Assembly (NCBI GenBank): GCA_016169945.1
Contig: JADLSH010000393.1
Coordinates: 11,321,501-11,385,500 of the forward strand
Direction of reading: 5' to 3'
Origin: Trachythela sp. YZ-2020
Lineage: Eukaryota; Cnidaria; Anthozoa; Malacalcyonacea; Clavulariidae
DNA length: 64,000 bases
Shown here: positions 33,501-45,694 of the stretch, one piece after another
Layout of the letters: every line of letters starts with the position of its first letter
How positions within the stretch are numbered: position 1 is the stretch's first letter
Made by a program: the position numbers and the translations under genes
The notes under the pieces: generated by a model
Told to the model about the DNA's origin: nothing
Databases searched by the model: none
The model's input: only the letters and a program-made list of their open reading frames with translations

Positions 33501-36500
33501 TTATTACAGTTCATGCCGTGGACAATTACGACGTTGGACTCAACAGTGAGGTGTCTTACAGAGCTGTTAGTGGAAATGGTACAGGTATATTTTCAGTTGG
33601 ATCTACTACGGGTCACGTCACAGTAGCGAGTGGTATTAGCTCTGAACAAGATAAGTTGTTTCTACTTGAAATACAAGCTGAAGACCGTGGTACACCGGCT
33701 CAAATCTCGCCAACAAATATCAAAGTCTTCATTACGATAACCATAGAAAATCAACATCCTCCGAAGTTTACCAAAAAGAGATATGGTAAAGAATTGAAGG
33801 AAAATTATGATGTTGGAAAAGAGTTTCTTCGTGTGCTCGCAACAGACAGCGATAGTGGTATCAATGGGAGAGTGAGGTATAGTATACTGCCTGGTAAACA
33901 GGGGAGAAATTTCAATGTTGACAGCCATACTGGGTCTCTTACAATCGCAAATGTAAAACTGGATTATGAACACTTAAGAGAGTACTCATTCGACATTCAA
34001 GGAGAGGACGGTGCTCAAAATCCACGAACTGATCAAGCAACAGTTACTGTGACTGTTATAGATTACAATGACAATCTACCAGAATTTCAGAAATCACCGT
34101 ATGATGTAGGTGTAGTAGAAAACAATCAAGTTAGTTCTGAGGTCGTTGTAGTATCAGCAACTGATCGCGATACAGTTGGTAACACCATAACCTACACGTT
34201 AGATGGCAAAGATAAAATCTTCTTTACAATCGATCAAAGTTCTGGAAAGATAACAACTAACGTGAAATTTGATTATGAATCGCGGACTAAGTTCACTCTT
34301 ACTGTCCTTGCAAAGGACAGTGGTGATCCACAAAAAACGTCGCCTTGTACAGTTGTTGTTAAAGTACTGGGAATGAATGAGTTTACACCAGAATTTAAGA
34401 AGAAGACGTATGTATTCTCAGTTTCCGAAAATGCACATGTAGGAAATATTGTTGGTCAAGTTTCAGCAACTGACCAAGACAAAGGAACAGATGGTCTTGT
34501 TCAATTCATATTAGTTGACCCAAGTGGCCGTCATAACAATTTCGATGTTGATGAGAATACTGGAGATATTTATGTGTGCGGTCGTCTCGACTTTGAAACT
34601 GTCGACCTTGTTGAGCTGACTGTCCTTGTCAAAAACCCTACGCAAAGGATTCTGAATGCAGATAACACGGATAAAGCAAATGTAACGATAAAAATTCAGG
34701 ATAGCAACGATCCTCCCAGATTTTTACAAGATTTTATGAAAGTTTCAGTTTATGAAGACATTCAAGTTGGTAGCGTGCTTGGAAACTTTACTGCCGTGGA
34801 TGAAGACGCTAATAAGGATTTCTTGTCTGCGTTCAAGTATACAATCTCAGGTGGCAACATAAACAAGTCATTTATACTAGAAACTTTTGGCGAGTCTGTT
34901 AGCATTGAAACAAACAAACCTCTCGATCGTGAAGTTATGGCCTTTTTTAAGTTGACAATTGCTGCTACTGACATAACTGATCCAAATTTGAGTGGTCTTG
35001 CGTATCTGGTTATTGAAGTAAAAGATATTAACGACAACCCGCCATTTCTTAAACGGGGCATTTGCCCTGGACTTATTAAAGAAAACCTTCCAGGAGCAAC
35101 TGTCGTTTTACGCTTTGATGCAATCGATAAAGATATAGATCCAAACAAGGATCCATACACCTTCGAGATCACGAACAAAGAACACGTGCCATTTGTTATT
35201 GATAAGTTTACTTCGGAACTTCAAACGTCTGAAATGTTGGACAGGGAGAAAGTGCCTTTGTATGTTTTACAAATCAAGATAGAAGACAGCGGGTACCCCA
35301 AGCAGTTTTCTACTACTTCATGTGATGTGATTGTTGATGACGTGAATGACAACAGACCGTCTGGAGATACTCTTAACGTGCAGGTTAATGTTCCTGCGAC
35401 AGGATTTCTTGGTGGAGTTATTAGCGATGTCAGTCCACTTGATCTTGACGAGATTAAGGAGTATACTTGTGAAATTGAAGGAAACCATAAAGATATCTTT
35501 GATTTTCGACCCAATGCTTGTATATTAAACATGAAGAAACCTCGCTTGGAACATTATATTCTCAACGTAATTGCTCACGATGCTGTTTACCGCGTCCCGT
35601 ATTCCCTAAACATCTCCTTCAACAAAATTTCTGAAACAACTAGTGAAAGAAGTGTAATATTAAGACTTTCTGGAATATCTCCAAAACAGTTTTTGACTGT
35701 TATGAATAATCTGCCATGTATATCTGGATATAATAAACAAATTTACAGTATTCAGAAAGTTAGCTCCACTGTTACGGATGTCTTGATGTCTCACTTGAAA
35801 AACCGGGTGTATATTTCTAGAGATAAACTATCGCAAATTCTTACGAACTGCAAGAATACCTTGGAAAGTGCACTTGGTGCAAAAATTGTGGATACGAACT
35901 ATAACTTATGTTCGACGTCTAATCCTTGCATTCGTGGGAAGTGTAAATCTCGTATCATTCTGTTATCAGGAAACCGTACAAGTTTGTACTCCGGAACAGA
36001 GATATTTCTATCTGCTTATCATAAAGCGACATTCCGTTGTATTTGTGATTCTGGTTACTCCGGCGAATATTGTCAGTACTCGACCAAGGTATGCGAAGGA
36101 ATACAGTGTAAAAATTCTGGTCAATGTATTCCAATAGATCAAGGTTTTAAATGCCAATGTCCACCTCACTTTACTGGGAAATATTGTGGCACTGCAGTGG
36201 ACTTATGTGACCCTAACCCATGCAGTAAAGCGTCGCAATGTTTAAGCACTCATGATGGACCTAAATGTCAATGTGATTTTGGTGGGAGAGGACAAAGATG
36301 CGAGTTGTCAAGTATTGGCTTTAAACCAGTGTCTTACATGACGTTTCCTAGCTTGTCAAGTACTATTGAAAACACCAAGACTAACATATCACTTCAGATT
36401 GCTACAGTCGAGAGGAATGCGTTAATTTTATATAATCGAGATGGCAAAACAGATGAAACATCTCGTTTTATCGCTCTGGAGATAATTGATGGTTTGTTGA

Positions 36501-36601
36501 AGTATTCATTCAATCTCGGCAATGGAGTTGTACGAATTACTTCAGATGTGATAGTTTCTGATGGTAGTTGGCATACTGTGACTGCTCTAAGGGATAAACA
36601 G
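24569..36601 (+). other. FAT4: Single 12,033-bp exon encoding the whole cadherin ectodomain
   Basis: 4011 codons without a stop, ending CAG|GTGAGA in phase 0. It covers the signal peptide (hydrophobic core around residues 19-35), all 34 cadherin repeats, three EGF domains and the first part of laminin G. Canonical linkers are of the VNDNxPxF form. Degenerate linkers, in which the calcium-binding Asp/Asn residues are lost, occur after repeats 7 (TPEDDLPQF), 9 (KENSQPPF), 10 (NMQHHQKLF), 15, 24 (TTTTKHFPSF), 29 (IENQHPPKF) and 31 (GMNEFTPEF). The EGF domains each show six cysteines. Confidence 0.85.
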
Positions 36602-39600
36602 GTGAGAGATAACATAGAATAGTTTCCAAATATGGATATTCTTCTTGTGCCATGAAATAACATGACATTATAATTATGTGAGGAATGATGTCAATACATT
36701 AAAAAGATGTTGTCAATCTTTTATCTTAGACTTGACAAGTTTTCTCCAATCTGATCAATCACAAACACATTTAAGTGTAAAAAGCGTGATTCATGTTCAT
36801 TTACTATAACTTGGCCTAACTTGACAAGTCGCATTACGCTGAAACATAGTAGAATAAAACTATCGCCGTTCTATTTATTATATTTTTGGGGCAAGTTGTT
36901 TTGAATCTGATTAGCTTAAACCTAGGTTAATGTGTGTATGTAAACTTTGAAAGTAATTTCCACAAATCTTCTCTGGATTGATTGAAATTTCATTATTCTT
37001 ATATCTCTATATTTTGTACCTAGATTGGACATCTTTACCTTGATACAAAGGTATTTTCTTCCAACGGCAATGATCATGGCAATAGGTAAGTCTGATGACT
37101 AGTTAATACTTATTTTTATAGCCGTAACAATATCAAATCTAGTTTTCCACACCAACTTTCCTTGTGGTGATTCCGTGACTTCGTCGTTTGATCTTTTGTA
37201 TTATACCGCTTAAAGCCCAATGCTTCCCCTCCGCAAATGCTTTCTCTCTATTACTCTGTAACGTAGATTTTCCTTCATGTTAGAGGCAGGGCGCTTATAT
37301 ATAGGGCGGTGCAAGGTGGTGCAACGCCAGTGATTTTGTTGGTCGACGTTGGGCGATGTGTGATGCGACAGTGGCCTGAGGTGAGAATGTTTTCGCGCGA
37401 AAATCCAAGCAAAACAGATTTTTATTTTTTGACAGTTTTTGTGGCGATTTTCCCTAATTTCTTTACTTAAAATATTGCTTTTCCTGTGGATACAATATAT
37501 TTTTGGTGTAGAAACGGTTGTGAGAGAGATTTAATGTGGAATTGTCGTAAGAGTTTTACATTGCTAATAATAGTGTTTACACCTAACATTCTAATCTATT
37601 TATTTGTAGAAAGTAGCATAATAATGACTTATATCTAATAAATAACCTATACCTAAATTTCGAAAAGACATCTGTTTATAAATACCCTTTTAAGTCTCTG
37701 AGTTCTAACTTTGGGAAGAATGTAATTATGTTTGCGCTCTCTTAATTAAACACCTGGTCCTCTGGGGTGGTAACAACTCATTTAGTGGATTACCAGGGTT
37801 ACTTACAATTTTATACCATAATTTGTGATCCCTTTCAGTAATTACATCATTAATATGTATAGGATGACTTGTGTACCCAAACCTATGTGCACGGTGAAGA
37901 AGGTTCTGGAATCAGTTTCAAACCGGAATAGATGAAACAAACATTGCCCAAGTAACTAAGTTCTCGTACCTGAAGGAAGTCCTTGACCCTAAGGTACGTG
38001 TTTGTGTAGATGGTTTGCCTTTCACAACAGAGGGCTATGAAAGAGCAAAGAACATTCTAAAGTCAGTATGGAAAGGATAGCGAAGTGATTAATTCATACG
38101 TACAGAACATTATCGGATTACCAACTATTCCGGGTATAGTCAACCGCACAAGGTCCATGTATTCTGTGGGACATTGTTAACAAGTGTCCAATCGTTAGAA
38201 ACTCTGGGGAAATTGACCGAGGTTTCTGGGTATGTTAGGATGACCTTAGACAAGCTAGAAGGTATCAGAAGTGATTTGGTTAGGACGGATGACGGGAACT
38301 GGAAGTTCCCTCAACTCATTGAAGTCTTGCGGAAATGGACGGAGCGAAATCGACTTAAACGAGAGCATGAAAGGGAGAAATCAAATCAGAGATGGACAAA
38401 TAAGTCAAAGAACTTCCAAACAAGACAGCAAGAGCACAAGTCAAGATCATGCATTTATTGTGATGATCCTAGCCACAGATCAACTGATTGCAAAAAGATG
38501 GTTACAGTGGCAGATCGAAGGAAGATCCTGGGAGAAAAACATCTGTATTTCAACTGTACAGGGGCTCGGCACAAGGCAGCAGACTGCTGCAGTCAAACGG
38601 TATGTCAACGATGCAAGAAGAAACATCACACATCGATATGTGATGCTCAACCGGTACAACAAATGTTGGTTGCGAAGGGTGAAGGCAAGGTGATTTATCC
38701 GGTGGTGGTGGTGGTGGTGAAAGCAGGTGGCATCAAGTGCAGAGCACTGTTGGATACAGGAGCTGGGAGATCCTGTGCATCTGCTGCCCTTCTCGAATGA
38801 AGTTAAAAGTCACTGATGTGAAGGAATCATTTGTCCAGAAGACGGAAGTTACAAGAGTAGAACGAAGTAATCTGTTAAGTTTGCCAATAATACAAGGAAA
38901 CAATCGGACGGTTCAAACACCTCAAGGGAGTAACAATGGAAGATACGGACGAGAAAGAAGAGCTTCCAATTCATTTGATCTTAGGAGCGAACGACTATGC
39001 GAAGATCAAAACTTCTACACAACCTCGTGTTAGTCAAACCGGAGAACCAGTGAGGGAGTTCACAAAGTTTGGGTGGACCATAATGTCGCTGGAACAGATG
39101 ATGATTTTACTAAAATGTTGTTCACGAAGACCTCGATGCACGATTATCAGAAGCCTCTAAACGAAGAGCAATCAATTTACGAGGATTTTAAGTAGCAGTT
39201 GAGTCAGAGCGAAGAAGGTTGGTACGAAACAGGTCTTCTTTGGAAGCCGGAAATGGATCATCTACCAAGTAATGAACGGGGAAGTCGAGCAAGACTGACC
39301 AAACTAGTACAGAGACTGGAGAAGAAGCCGGACCTTTTGAAGCAGTACCAGGAGATAATTAAGGACCAGGAACAGCAAGGCATCATTGAGAAGGCACCCC
39401 AAGAATCGGACCAGTGGAAATTCTACATACCTCACAAACCAGTTGTGAAAGAGTCAGCCGAGACAGCAAAAGTACGAATAGTTTATGATGCTTTTGCGAG
39501 AGAGACTGATGAGTCACCTTCACTGAACTATTGTTTAGAGACAGGCCCGGCCCTTCAAAACCTACTTTGGGATATTCTCGTGCCTTTCGGACAAACCAGT

Positions 39601-42600
39601 TGCTTTATCAGCAGACTTGAAGCAAGCCTTCCTTCAGAGGATCAAAGAGGAAGATAGAGATGTGCTGCGGTTCCACTGGAAGATGAAGAAAATCCATGTG
39701 AAGTTAAAGTCTACAGATTTACTCGGGCACTTTTCGGTTTAAACCAGTCCCCATTCCTTCTTGGAGGAACGCTGGATCACCATCTTACGAGCGTAGAAGA
39801 AGAATTTCCTGACGAGGTCATCGAGATTAAGGACAGCTTATACGTAGACGATATCCTAAGTGGAAGTAGTACAGTGAATGAAGTTGAATTGCTGAAGGAG
39901 TCTGCAATTGAGATCTTCGACAGAGCTCATTTTCAGTTGCACAAATGGCATTCAAACGAGAAGAGCTTAGAAGAACCCGTAGGCTCGGCACAAGGCAGCA
40001 GACTGTCGCAGTCAAACGGTATGTCAACAATGCAAGAAGAAACGTCACACATCGATATGTGATGCTCAAAGCATCGCAAAGACGGCTAAAGTACGTCTGG
40101 CGAAAAAGGAATTAACATAATGTGAGAAATGTCTTGAAGAGATACCCAGTGCAAGATTGTTACGGTTGGTTGGATAGTACAATAGCTTTTGCATTGGATC
40201 AATGGCGATCCAATACAGAGGTACATAAGGTGGCGACACGTTGGAACGAAGGAAAATCCAGCCGATATTGGTAGTAGAGGTTGCGCTGGTGATCATATTC
40301 CCGAAGAATGGCTAAATGACCCACCTTGGCTGTCCAACCCGAGTGACTGGCCACCAGAGATAGCTACTCCGGCTACCGAAGTGAAGCTAGATAAAAGAGC
40401 ATACTGAAGTGAATACTGAACTGAAGCTAGATAAAAGAGCAGTGTTGAACTGTGTAATGGAGGGAGAAGCAGATGTGATGGATGGTGTAATCGAGAAGCA
40501 TAGCTACTGGAAGGCGATGAAGATAACCGCTTGGATTGCGCGATTTCTGTTCAATTTAAGATCACACCCAACGGAACGGCGTCGTGGAGTGCTAACCACC
40601 GAAGTCAATCGGTCGATAAAGAAGGAACAGTCGCGATATAAGAACACTGGACAATTAGAAGAAGATAAACATCGTCTCAACCTGGAGGAGAACGAGTCGG
40701 GCTTGTTGGAAGCAAAGAGAGAAGACAAGGCGAATACCCTGTATACATCCCTCCCACGTCAAAACTGGCAGAGAAGATCGTGATGCATGAACATGTCCGA
40801 ACTTTACATGGGAGAGTAGGCATGACAATGGTTGCAGTGAGGAAGTGCTACTGGATCTCACGGCTACGTCAATTAACGAAGAAAGTGAGAATTAACGAAT
40901 TGCAACGGGTGTAAGAGATTTCAAGTAACCCCATTTTCCCGACCACCAACAGACAATCTACCGAAGGACCGAACGCAGGGAACAAAACCCTTCCAAGTTA
41001 TTGGTGTCGACTATGGGAGTCCATTCCTGTACAAGAACCGATCAGGAACTCAATCAAAGGTTTATCTACTTTTGTTCGCGTGTAGCCTTACGAGAGCGGT
41101 TCACTTGGAACTTTTACCAAACATGTTGACCGAGGAGTTTATGCGAAGTCTGAAGCAAGTCATAGCGGAAGAGGAAAACCAAAAAAATTTTACTCCGATA
41201 ACGCCAAGACGTTCGTTGCAGCTGCTAAGTGTGTTCGTTGAGTGAGCAAGTAAATGACTTTCTCGCGAAGAACAACATTACGTGACAGTTCAATCTAAGC
41301 AAGGCCCCGTGGTGGGGCGGCCAATATGAAAGACTTATTGGTCTTGTGAAGCAATCCTTGTACAAGGTGATAGAAGAAGAAGAGATGAAAAGACGTGCAA
41401 AGCATGTATCGCGAAGTAAGCAAGCAGTTTGGAAACGATGGGCGGGGGAGTATGCGAGAGCTCTCAGAGAACGACACAACCTAAAACACCAGGACAAGAA
41501 TAAAACGCCAACGATAGGAGAAGTAGTGTTGATCAAGAACGACAGTAGAAATCGTGGTAAATGGAACATCGGCATTTTTACAAAGCTGTTTAAGGGTCGC
41601 GACCGAGTAGTACGAGGGGCTCGACTGAAATCACGAAAAACGACCATTGATCGTCCGATGATACAAGACCTTTATCCTTTAGAACTGTCGACCGAGCCTA
41701 ACGAGGAGGACGAAGAGCCGAAACCCTAAATCCACATGCGAAGGAATTCAGACCCAGGAGAAGAGCTGCAGAGTTAGCAAAACAGAAGATCAAAATTTGG
41801 AGGACGAGGACTTTTAGCACATTCCCCACTGGTCGTGGAGAATGGAGGGAGAGTGTCGGAAACTTTATATAAGTATATTAATGTATTGACGTTTAGTTCG
41901 CGCGCGTGATTCCCACGTGGACGCTATTACGCAAATTACGGGGGTGATTTGTGATTTGTGAGCGAAGGTGTTCATGTTAAAATTACAATGAAATATATAT
42001 CAATTCTAAACTAAACTTTCTGTGAGTGATTCTATTGTTGTTGGGGAAGCAATCCCCACAACAGCAAATTGAAAAAAGATATTCTCATTTGAAATTTAGT
42101 CTCCATTCGAAGTGACCAAACACACGCGCAATATCGATGATAAATTCTCTCTGACAGCAGAATCTTTGCTAAATTCAAACTGACTCCGTACTCAGAGTGA
42201 TATTACACGTAAATATTCCGTTAGTTTGTATTCCGTTAGTTTGTATTCACACTTAAAACGTTGCGAAATATGACCGCAAAAACTAGACATATCAAAATCT
42301 GTTTTTTCTTCAATTTTCACCAAAAACGTACTCGCCCCAGGCTACTTCCTGCATCACACGTCGATCAGCGCGCGCGCGTTCGTTGCACCGCCCCAGGGCG
42401 CTTATATAGATGGCGCTCTATATAAGTGCCCTGCGCCGCCCTATAAATAAGCGCCCTGGTTAGAGGTGATATGAAAAGTAGTCGAGTTATTTTAGCTTTA
42501 AGCGCATACAACCGACATTTCTGGTTTAAATTATTTAGCTACTGGACGGTATTGCAATTCTGTGAATTTTTAACAACCCATTTGCTTGCTTATTTCGTGC

Positions 42601-45451
42601 TTCACTGTATTAACGTTGTTCTTTTTACTGAAATCTTTAGGAAACTTGACCTGGGCAGTTCACCATTGTATATTGGCGGTGTTCCGTCCTTAGACGTTTT
42701 ATTTACTAACTCTGATCATGTATCATCGTACGACTTTGTTGGTTGCATGCGAGATATTTACTTGAATAACATTACGCTTGATGTGAATATGGCAGTATCG
42801 AAATATGGAATTACCAATAGCTGTCCTCGAGTACCCGAGTGTCACCAGAGTTTGTGTCATGGAGCCAGTACATGTATTGATAAATGGTTCAACACACTTT
42901 GTCAGTGTACAAATGATGAATATAGTGGACCAAAATGCAACGAAAGTAAGTTACCTAAACTATTTCAAAAATAAAATCTGTGTCGCCATTCAGACATACT
43001 GTACTCAAGGGTATGTTACGCGAACATAATATAAAATTAACTTCGACGTTTCGAGCGAAGGCATTTCGTCTGTCCGTCGAAGAACGTCGAAGCTCTTTTT
43101 ATAGTTTGATCAAGTATATTGTTTATCACTACCTACACTGGAAACACGTATTCGAGTTTTTATCACTAAAATATGGTTAGCATATTATTTACCTCCATAT
43201 AACATGTTTCTGGATCAAGACTGCCTTGAAGGTTGCAAGATAATTAAATTGCCTTATTACCTTGCATGTAGCCAGACTGCGTTGTTGGAAAGAATTAATT
43301 GGTGGCTAACAATGCCCTGCCAAATAATGTACGTATTTTTAATACTCTCTTGTTTGCTTTTCAGAAGTGGAATCTCTAACATTATCAGATGGATCAGTAC
43401 TGCGTTTCCAGTTTGATCCAAGCTATCAGCGCCAAACCGAGTTTTTACAAAGACGCGATCAGAGTCGTCGACGAAGAAATGTGGAAAATTTTGAGAGTTT
43501 TTCAATGAATGTTAGAGTTAGAAATGACGACACATTTCTTTGGCGTGCTCAAGATAGTCAGGGGAATTTTACTCAGTTACATGTAAGTTTTTACCATTTT
43601 TGGTTGATGTTCAGCTTACAAAGAAAAGCCGCATCGTTAGTTGTCATTGGTTCTTACTATCATCAGTATCAGTAAAGCATGTAGCAGGAGTGATGCACCA
43701 ATATTCATATCAGTGTATCGGCTCTAAAATACGTATAGCTTTGGTGAAGTGCTGTACATTGAAAACGCGTTGATAGCATGCTCATGACATAGCACCTTCT
43801 AGCTTTTATACTTTTTCATTTTCTATTTTAGACCAAATCTGGACTTGTTCATTTATCTTTGGGGAGTAGTGTCGATGGGAAAAAACAGCTGATTGTATCA
43901 AATATGTATGTGAATAATGGCCATTGGTTTAACCTCTCTCTAACACGAGATCTATCAAGCAACGCTCTCACGCTGAACGTCAACAGCAGTCAGAATCAAA
44001 CACAATCTAAGGAGCCATACGTATTTCTCAGTGGAACATGGACGTTTGGTAGTGTTAAGACATCAGAGGGTTCTGTAGGCAGTTTCCAGGGATGTTTATC
44101 AAAGATAAAAATTAATGAAGAAATAATTTCATTGAATGTCAGTAATCAGTACGGTTTGCTGACTCTTGAAGAAGGAAATTTGATCAATGGATGCGAGTCC
44201 CCTGATTATTGTTCTTCTAGTCCATGTCCTGACAGCACGTGTGTAAATAACTGGCACTCGTATTCGTGTGTGGCATCTCTTGACGGAAATGATACATTAA
44301 GTATCGGTGCTATTGCTGGCATTGTGTTCTTCTGTATTTTGGTGATTGCTATTATTGTGGCCGTGGTTGCAGTGAAGAAGAAAAGAACTAGAAATGAGTT
44401 TGCAGCGAGAATATCTGGCAAAACTAACGCAGCAATCGAACGTGATAACTCAGGGAGCTCAAGTTCAGTATCACTGCCCTCTCGTAAGACACCTTCACGA
44501 CACAGCCTTAGTGACAGTGGAGTAGATATACGAAACAGAAGTAGTTCTTTATCACATGAAAACTTGAAGAAAACAAGTTCCTCCAGTACAAATGTGATCG
44601 CACTAGGGTCCCCTGATGAATACACTATTGTGACGTCACAACATGATAGTGTATCTGATGATAGAGACAAAGGATTTACAGACTCAGAAAGTGAATATGG
44701 TATTTTGAATCATGGAGCTAATTTCACTATTTCATCTATCCCATCTCGTGTAAATAATATTCAGTTTAACCAACGACAGCCACCTTCAAAACATGCGCCA
44801 TTGAAATATAACAAGAAAGTCCCATTTCTAATCAACCGAGGATTTCTGAAAGATCAATATCAACCTTCAAGATCAACGTCACCCTCTGATGAACCAGAGA
44901 GTATAGAAATGCAGAATTATTCCAATGATATTGAGAATGCAGAACAATATAGCATCAGTAATGCAAGTTTTGCTACCTATAGTGATTTGAATGACGCAAG
45001 TTATAACCCATCCCGTTATTCAGATGATCGTATGCGTTATAAACCTTCTTTAGAACGATTTTCAGAATCGGATGATTCAGCTGATGAGAGACAGTTAGAT
45101 AGCTTGCCTAATTCATTCGAGCCTACAGCACATTTTGATAGTTCTGGAGAAAGTTCAGATGGCGGATTCACTGCGAGTGAGTATGATTATGAACAACGAG
45201 CAGATTATGAAGACGAAGAGGGAGCGAGAGGTGGCCGAATGTCTTCTGAACCACAAAGAAACCTAGGGAGAGGTAGAGCAGAGTCGTACGGCAATGTTAG
45301 TGATCAATACGAGGGCGAAATGAACGTCGATGATCCGGTTGATTTAGACTCCATTAATTTGGATGATATTTTAAGACGGAGACCAAGTAGAGATACGTAT
45401 GAAACTCTTGCTCAGTTAAGAGATGATGATGAAGATGTGGAAATAGTCTAG
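24569..45451 (+). CDS. FAT4: Fat/FAT4-like giant protocadherin, six coding exons
   Basis: Exons at 24569-36601, 37024-37085, 42641-42945, 43365-43582 and 43832-45451 carry the frame, five of them readable without gaps to about 4745 residues. The order is: signal peptide (about residues 1-37), 34 cadherin repeats each closed by a DxNDN-type calcium linker or its degenerate version, a membrane-proximal degenerate repeat, three EGF domains (about 3782-3913), laminin G, EGF, laminin G, a partial EGF, one membrane helix (about 4364-4387) and a 358-residue Ser/Asp-rich cytoplasmic tail. The 34 repeats and two laminin G domains match Fat/FAT4 rather than classical cadherins or FAT1, which has a single laminin G. 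Fat acts as a cell-surface receptor for Dachsous in planar polarity and Hippo-pathway growth control. All junctions follow GT-AG and phases agree. The symbol is by architecture; orthology to one vertebrate paralogue is not claimed. Confidence 0.9.
36602..37023. other. Intron 1 of the Fat-like gene
   Basis: An intron of 422 bp with donor GTGAGA and acceptor TACCTAG. Nothing else is recognised. Confidence 0.6.
37855..42063 (+). mobile_element. Decayed BEL/Pao LTR retrotransposon
   Basis: Plus-strand pieces, broken by many frameshifts and stops, follow the BEL/Pao order. First a DUF1759-type gag core (about 37890-38400), then zinc knuckles (CIYCDDPSHRSTDC), an aspartic protease (ALLDTGAGRSCAS near 38745), and reverse transcriptase with YVDDIL at 39841. 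The RNase H end follows (WRHVGTKENPADIGSRG near 40220), then an integrase core with DYGSPFLY and SDNAKTF, and the C-terminal domain VVLIKNDSRNRGKWNIG. A purine tract and the 3' LTR close it. No 5' LTR was found, so the copy is truncated as well as frameshifted and cannot be active. Confidence 0.85.
41855..42063 (+). repeat. 3' LTR of the BEL/Pao element
   Basis: A 209-bp stretch from TGTCGGAAAC to CCCCACAACA (TGT...ACA ends), preceded directly by the polypurine tract GGAGAATGGAGGGAGAG at 41838-41854. A TTATATAAG box lies near 41868. No matching LTR was found on the 5' side, so the bounds rest on the purine tract and the inverted TGT/ACA ends. Confidence 0.65.
42641..45451 (+). other. FAT4: 3' exons of the Fat-like gene: LamG, EGF, LamG, TM, tail
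   Basis: 42641-42945 completes laminin G 1 and adds the fourth EGF (CHQSLCHGASTCIDKW...). 43365-43582 and the start of 43832-45451 form laminin G 2, which carries a dibasic cluster RRDQSRRRRN at 43451-43480 suited to furin-type cleavage. A short Cys-rich EGF-like segment with only four clear cysteines precedes the membrane helix at 44303-44374. The tail has Ser-rich stretches, a DGGFTASEYDYE block, an acidic region and the terminus DDEDVEIV, a possible class III PDZ ligand. Confidence 0.85.
42946..43364. other. Intron of the Fat-like gene between the fourth EGF and LamG 2
   Basis: 419 bp, donor GTAAGT, acceptor TTTTCAG. It contains a short inverted motif, TTCGACGTTTCGAGCGAAGG, near 43038. 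Confidence 0.6.
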
Positions 45452-45694
45452 TTAGTTTTTAAAATTGAAATATTCTAACTTTGTATGCATCTGATGCATG
45501 GCAATTCATTTTTGTACAGAAATATTATCTTTTCATATTTTGTAAAAGTAGTTTTAGAAGGAATTAAATTTCATATGTTGTTATTAACCGTGAAAGACTG
45601 AATTTTACAATACAACAACACTCACACACAAGTCATGTTAAAATAACGACTGATGCGTGACATGCGTCAAGGCCAGTGGTCAAGGCTCGTGTAA
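45452..45694. other. 3' untranslated region of the Fat-like gene
   Basis: AT-rich sequence follows the stop codon. No unambiguous AATAAA signal is present before the MITE. Confidence 0.4.

Larger units (their letters stand above)
37287..42458. mobile_element. hAT-like TIR element (host of a BEL/Pao copy) in a Fat intron
   Basis: The left end CAGGGCGCTTATATATAGGG and the right end ...ATAAATAAGCGCCCTG form an inverted repeat of about 25 bp, and both sides carry the exact 8-bp duplication GTTAGAGG (37279-37286 and 42459-42466). Subterminal inverted similarity continues inward (AAAACAGATTTTTATTTTTTG at 37411 pairs with AAATCTGTTTTTTC near 42296). An 8-bp target and a CAGGG end indicate the hAT superfamily. 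No transposase of its own is seen, so the element was non-autonomous. Its 5.17-kb length is mostly the inner retrotransposon. Confidence 0.85.

Noticed and set aside
37287..37855. A 5' LTR for the BEL/Pao copy
   Set aside because: No stretch here matches the 3' LTR at 41855-42063; the element appears 5'-truncated.
42471..42640. Upstream extension of the fourth EGF exon as a separate start codon
   Set aside because: The acceptor TCTTTAG at 42634-42640 and phase agreement with the preceding laminin G exon show that coding begins at 42641; the extension is intron.
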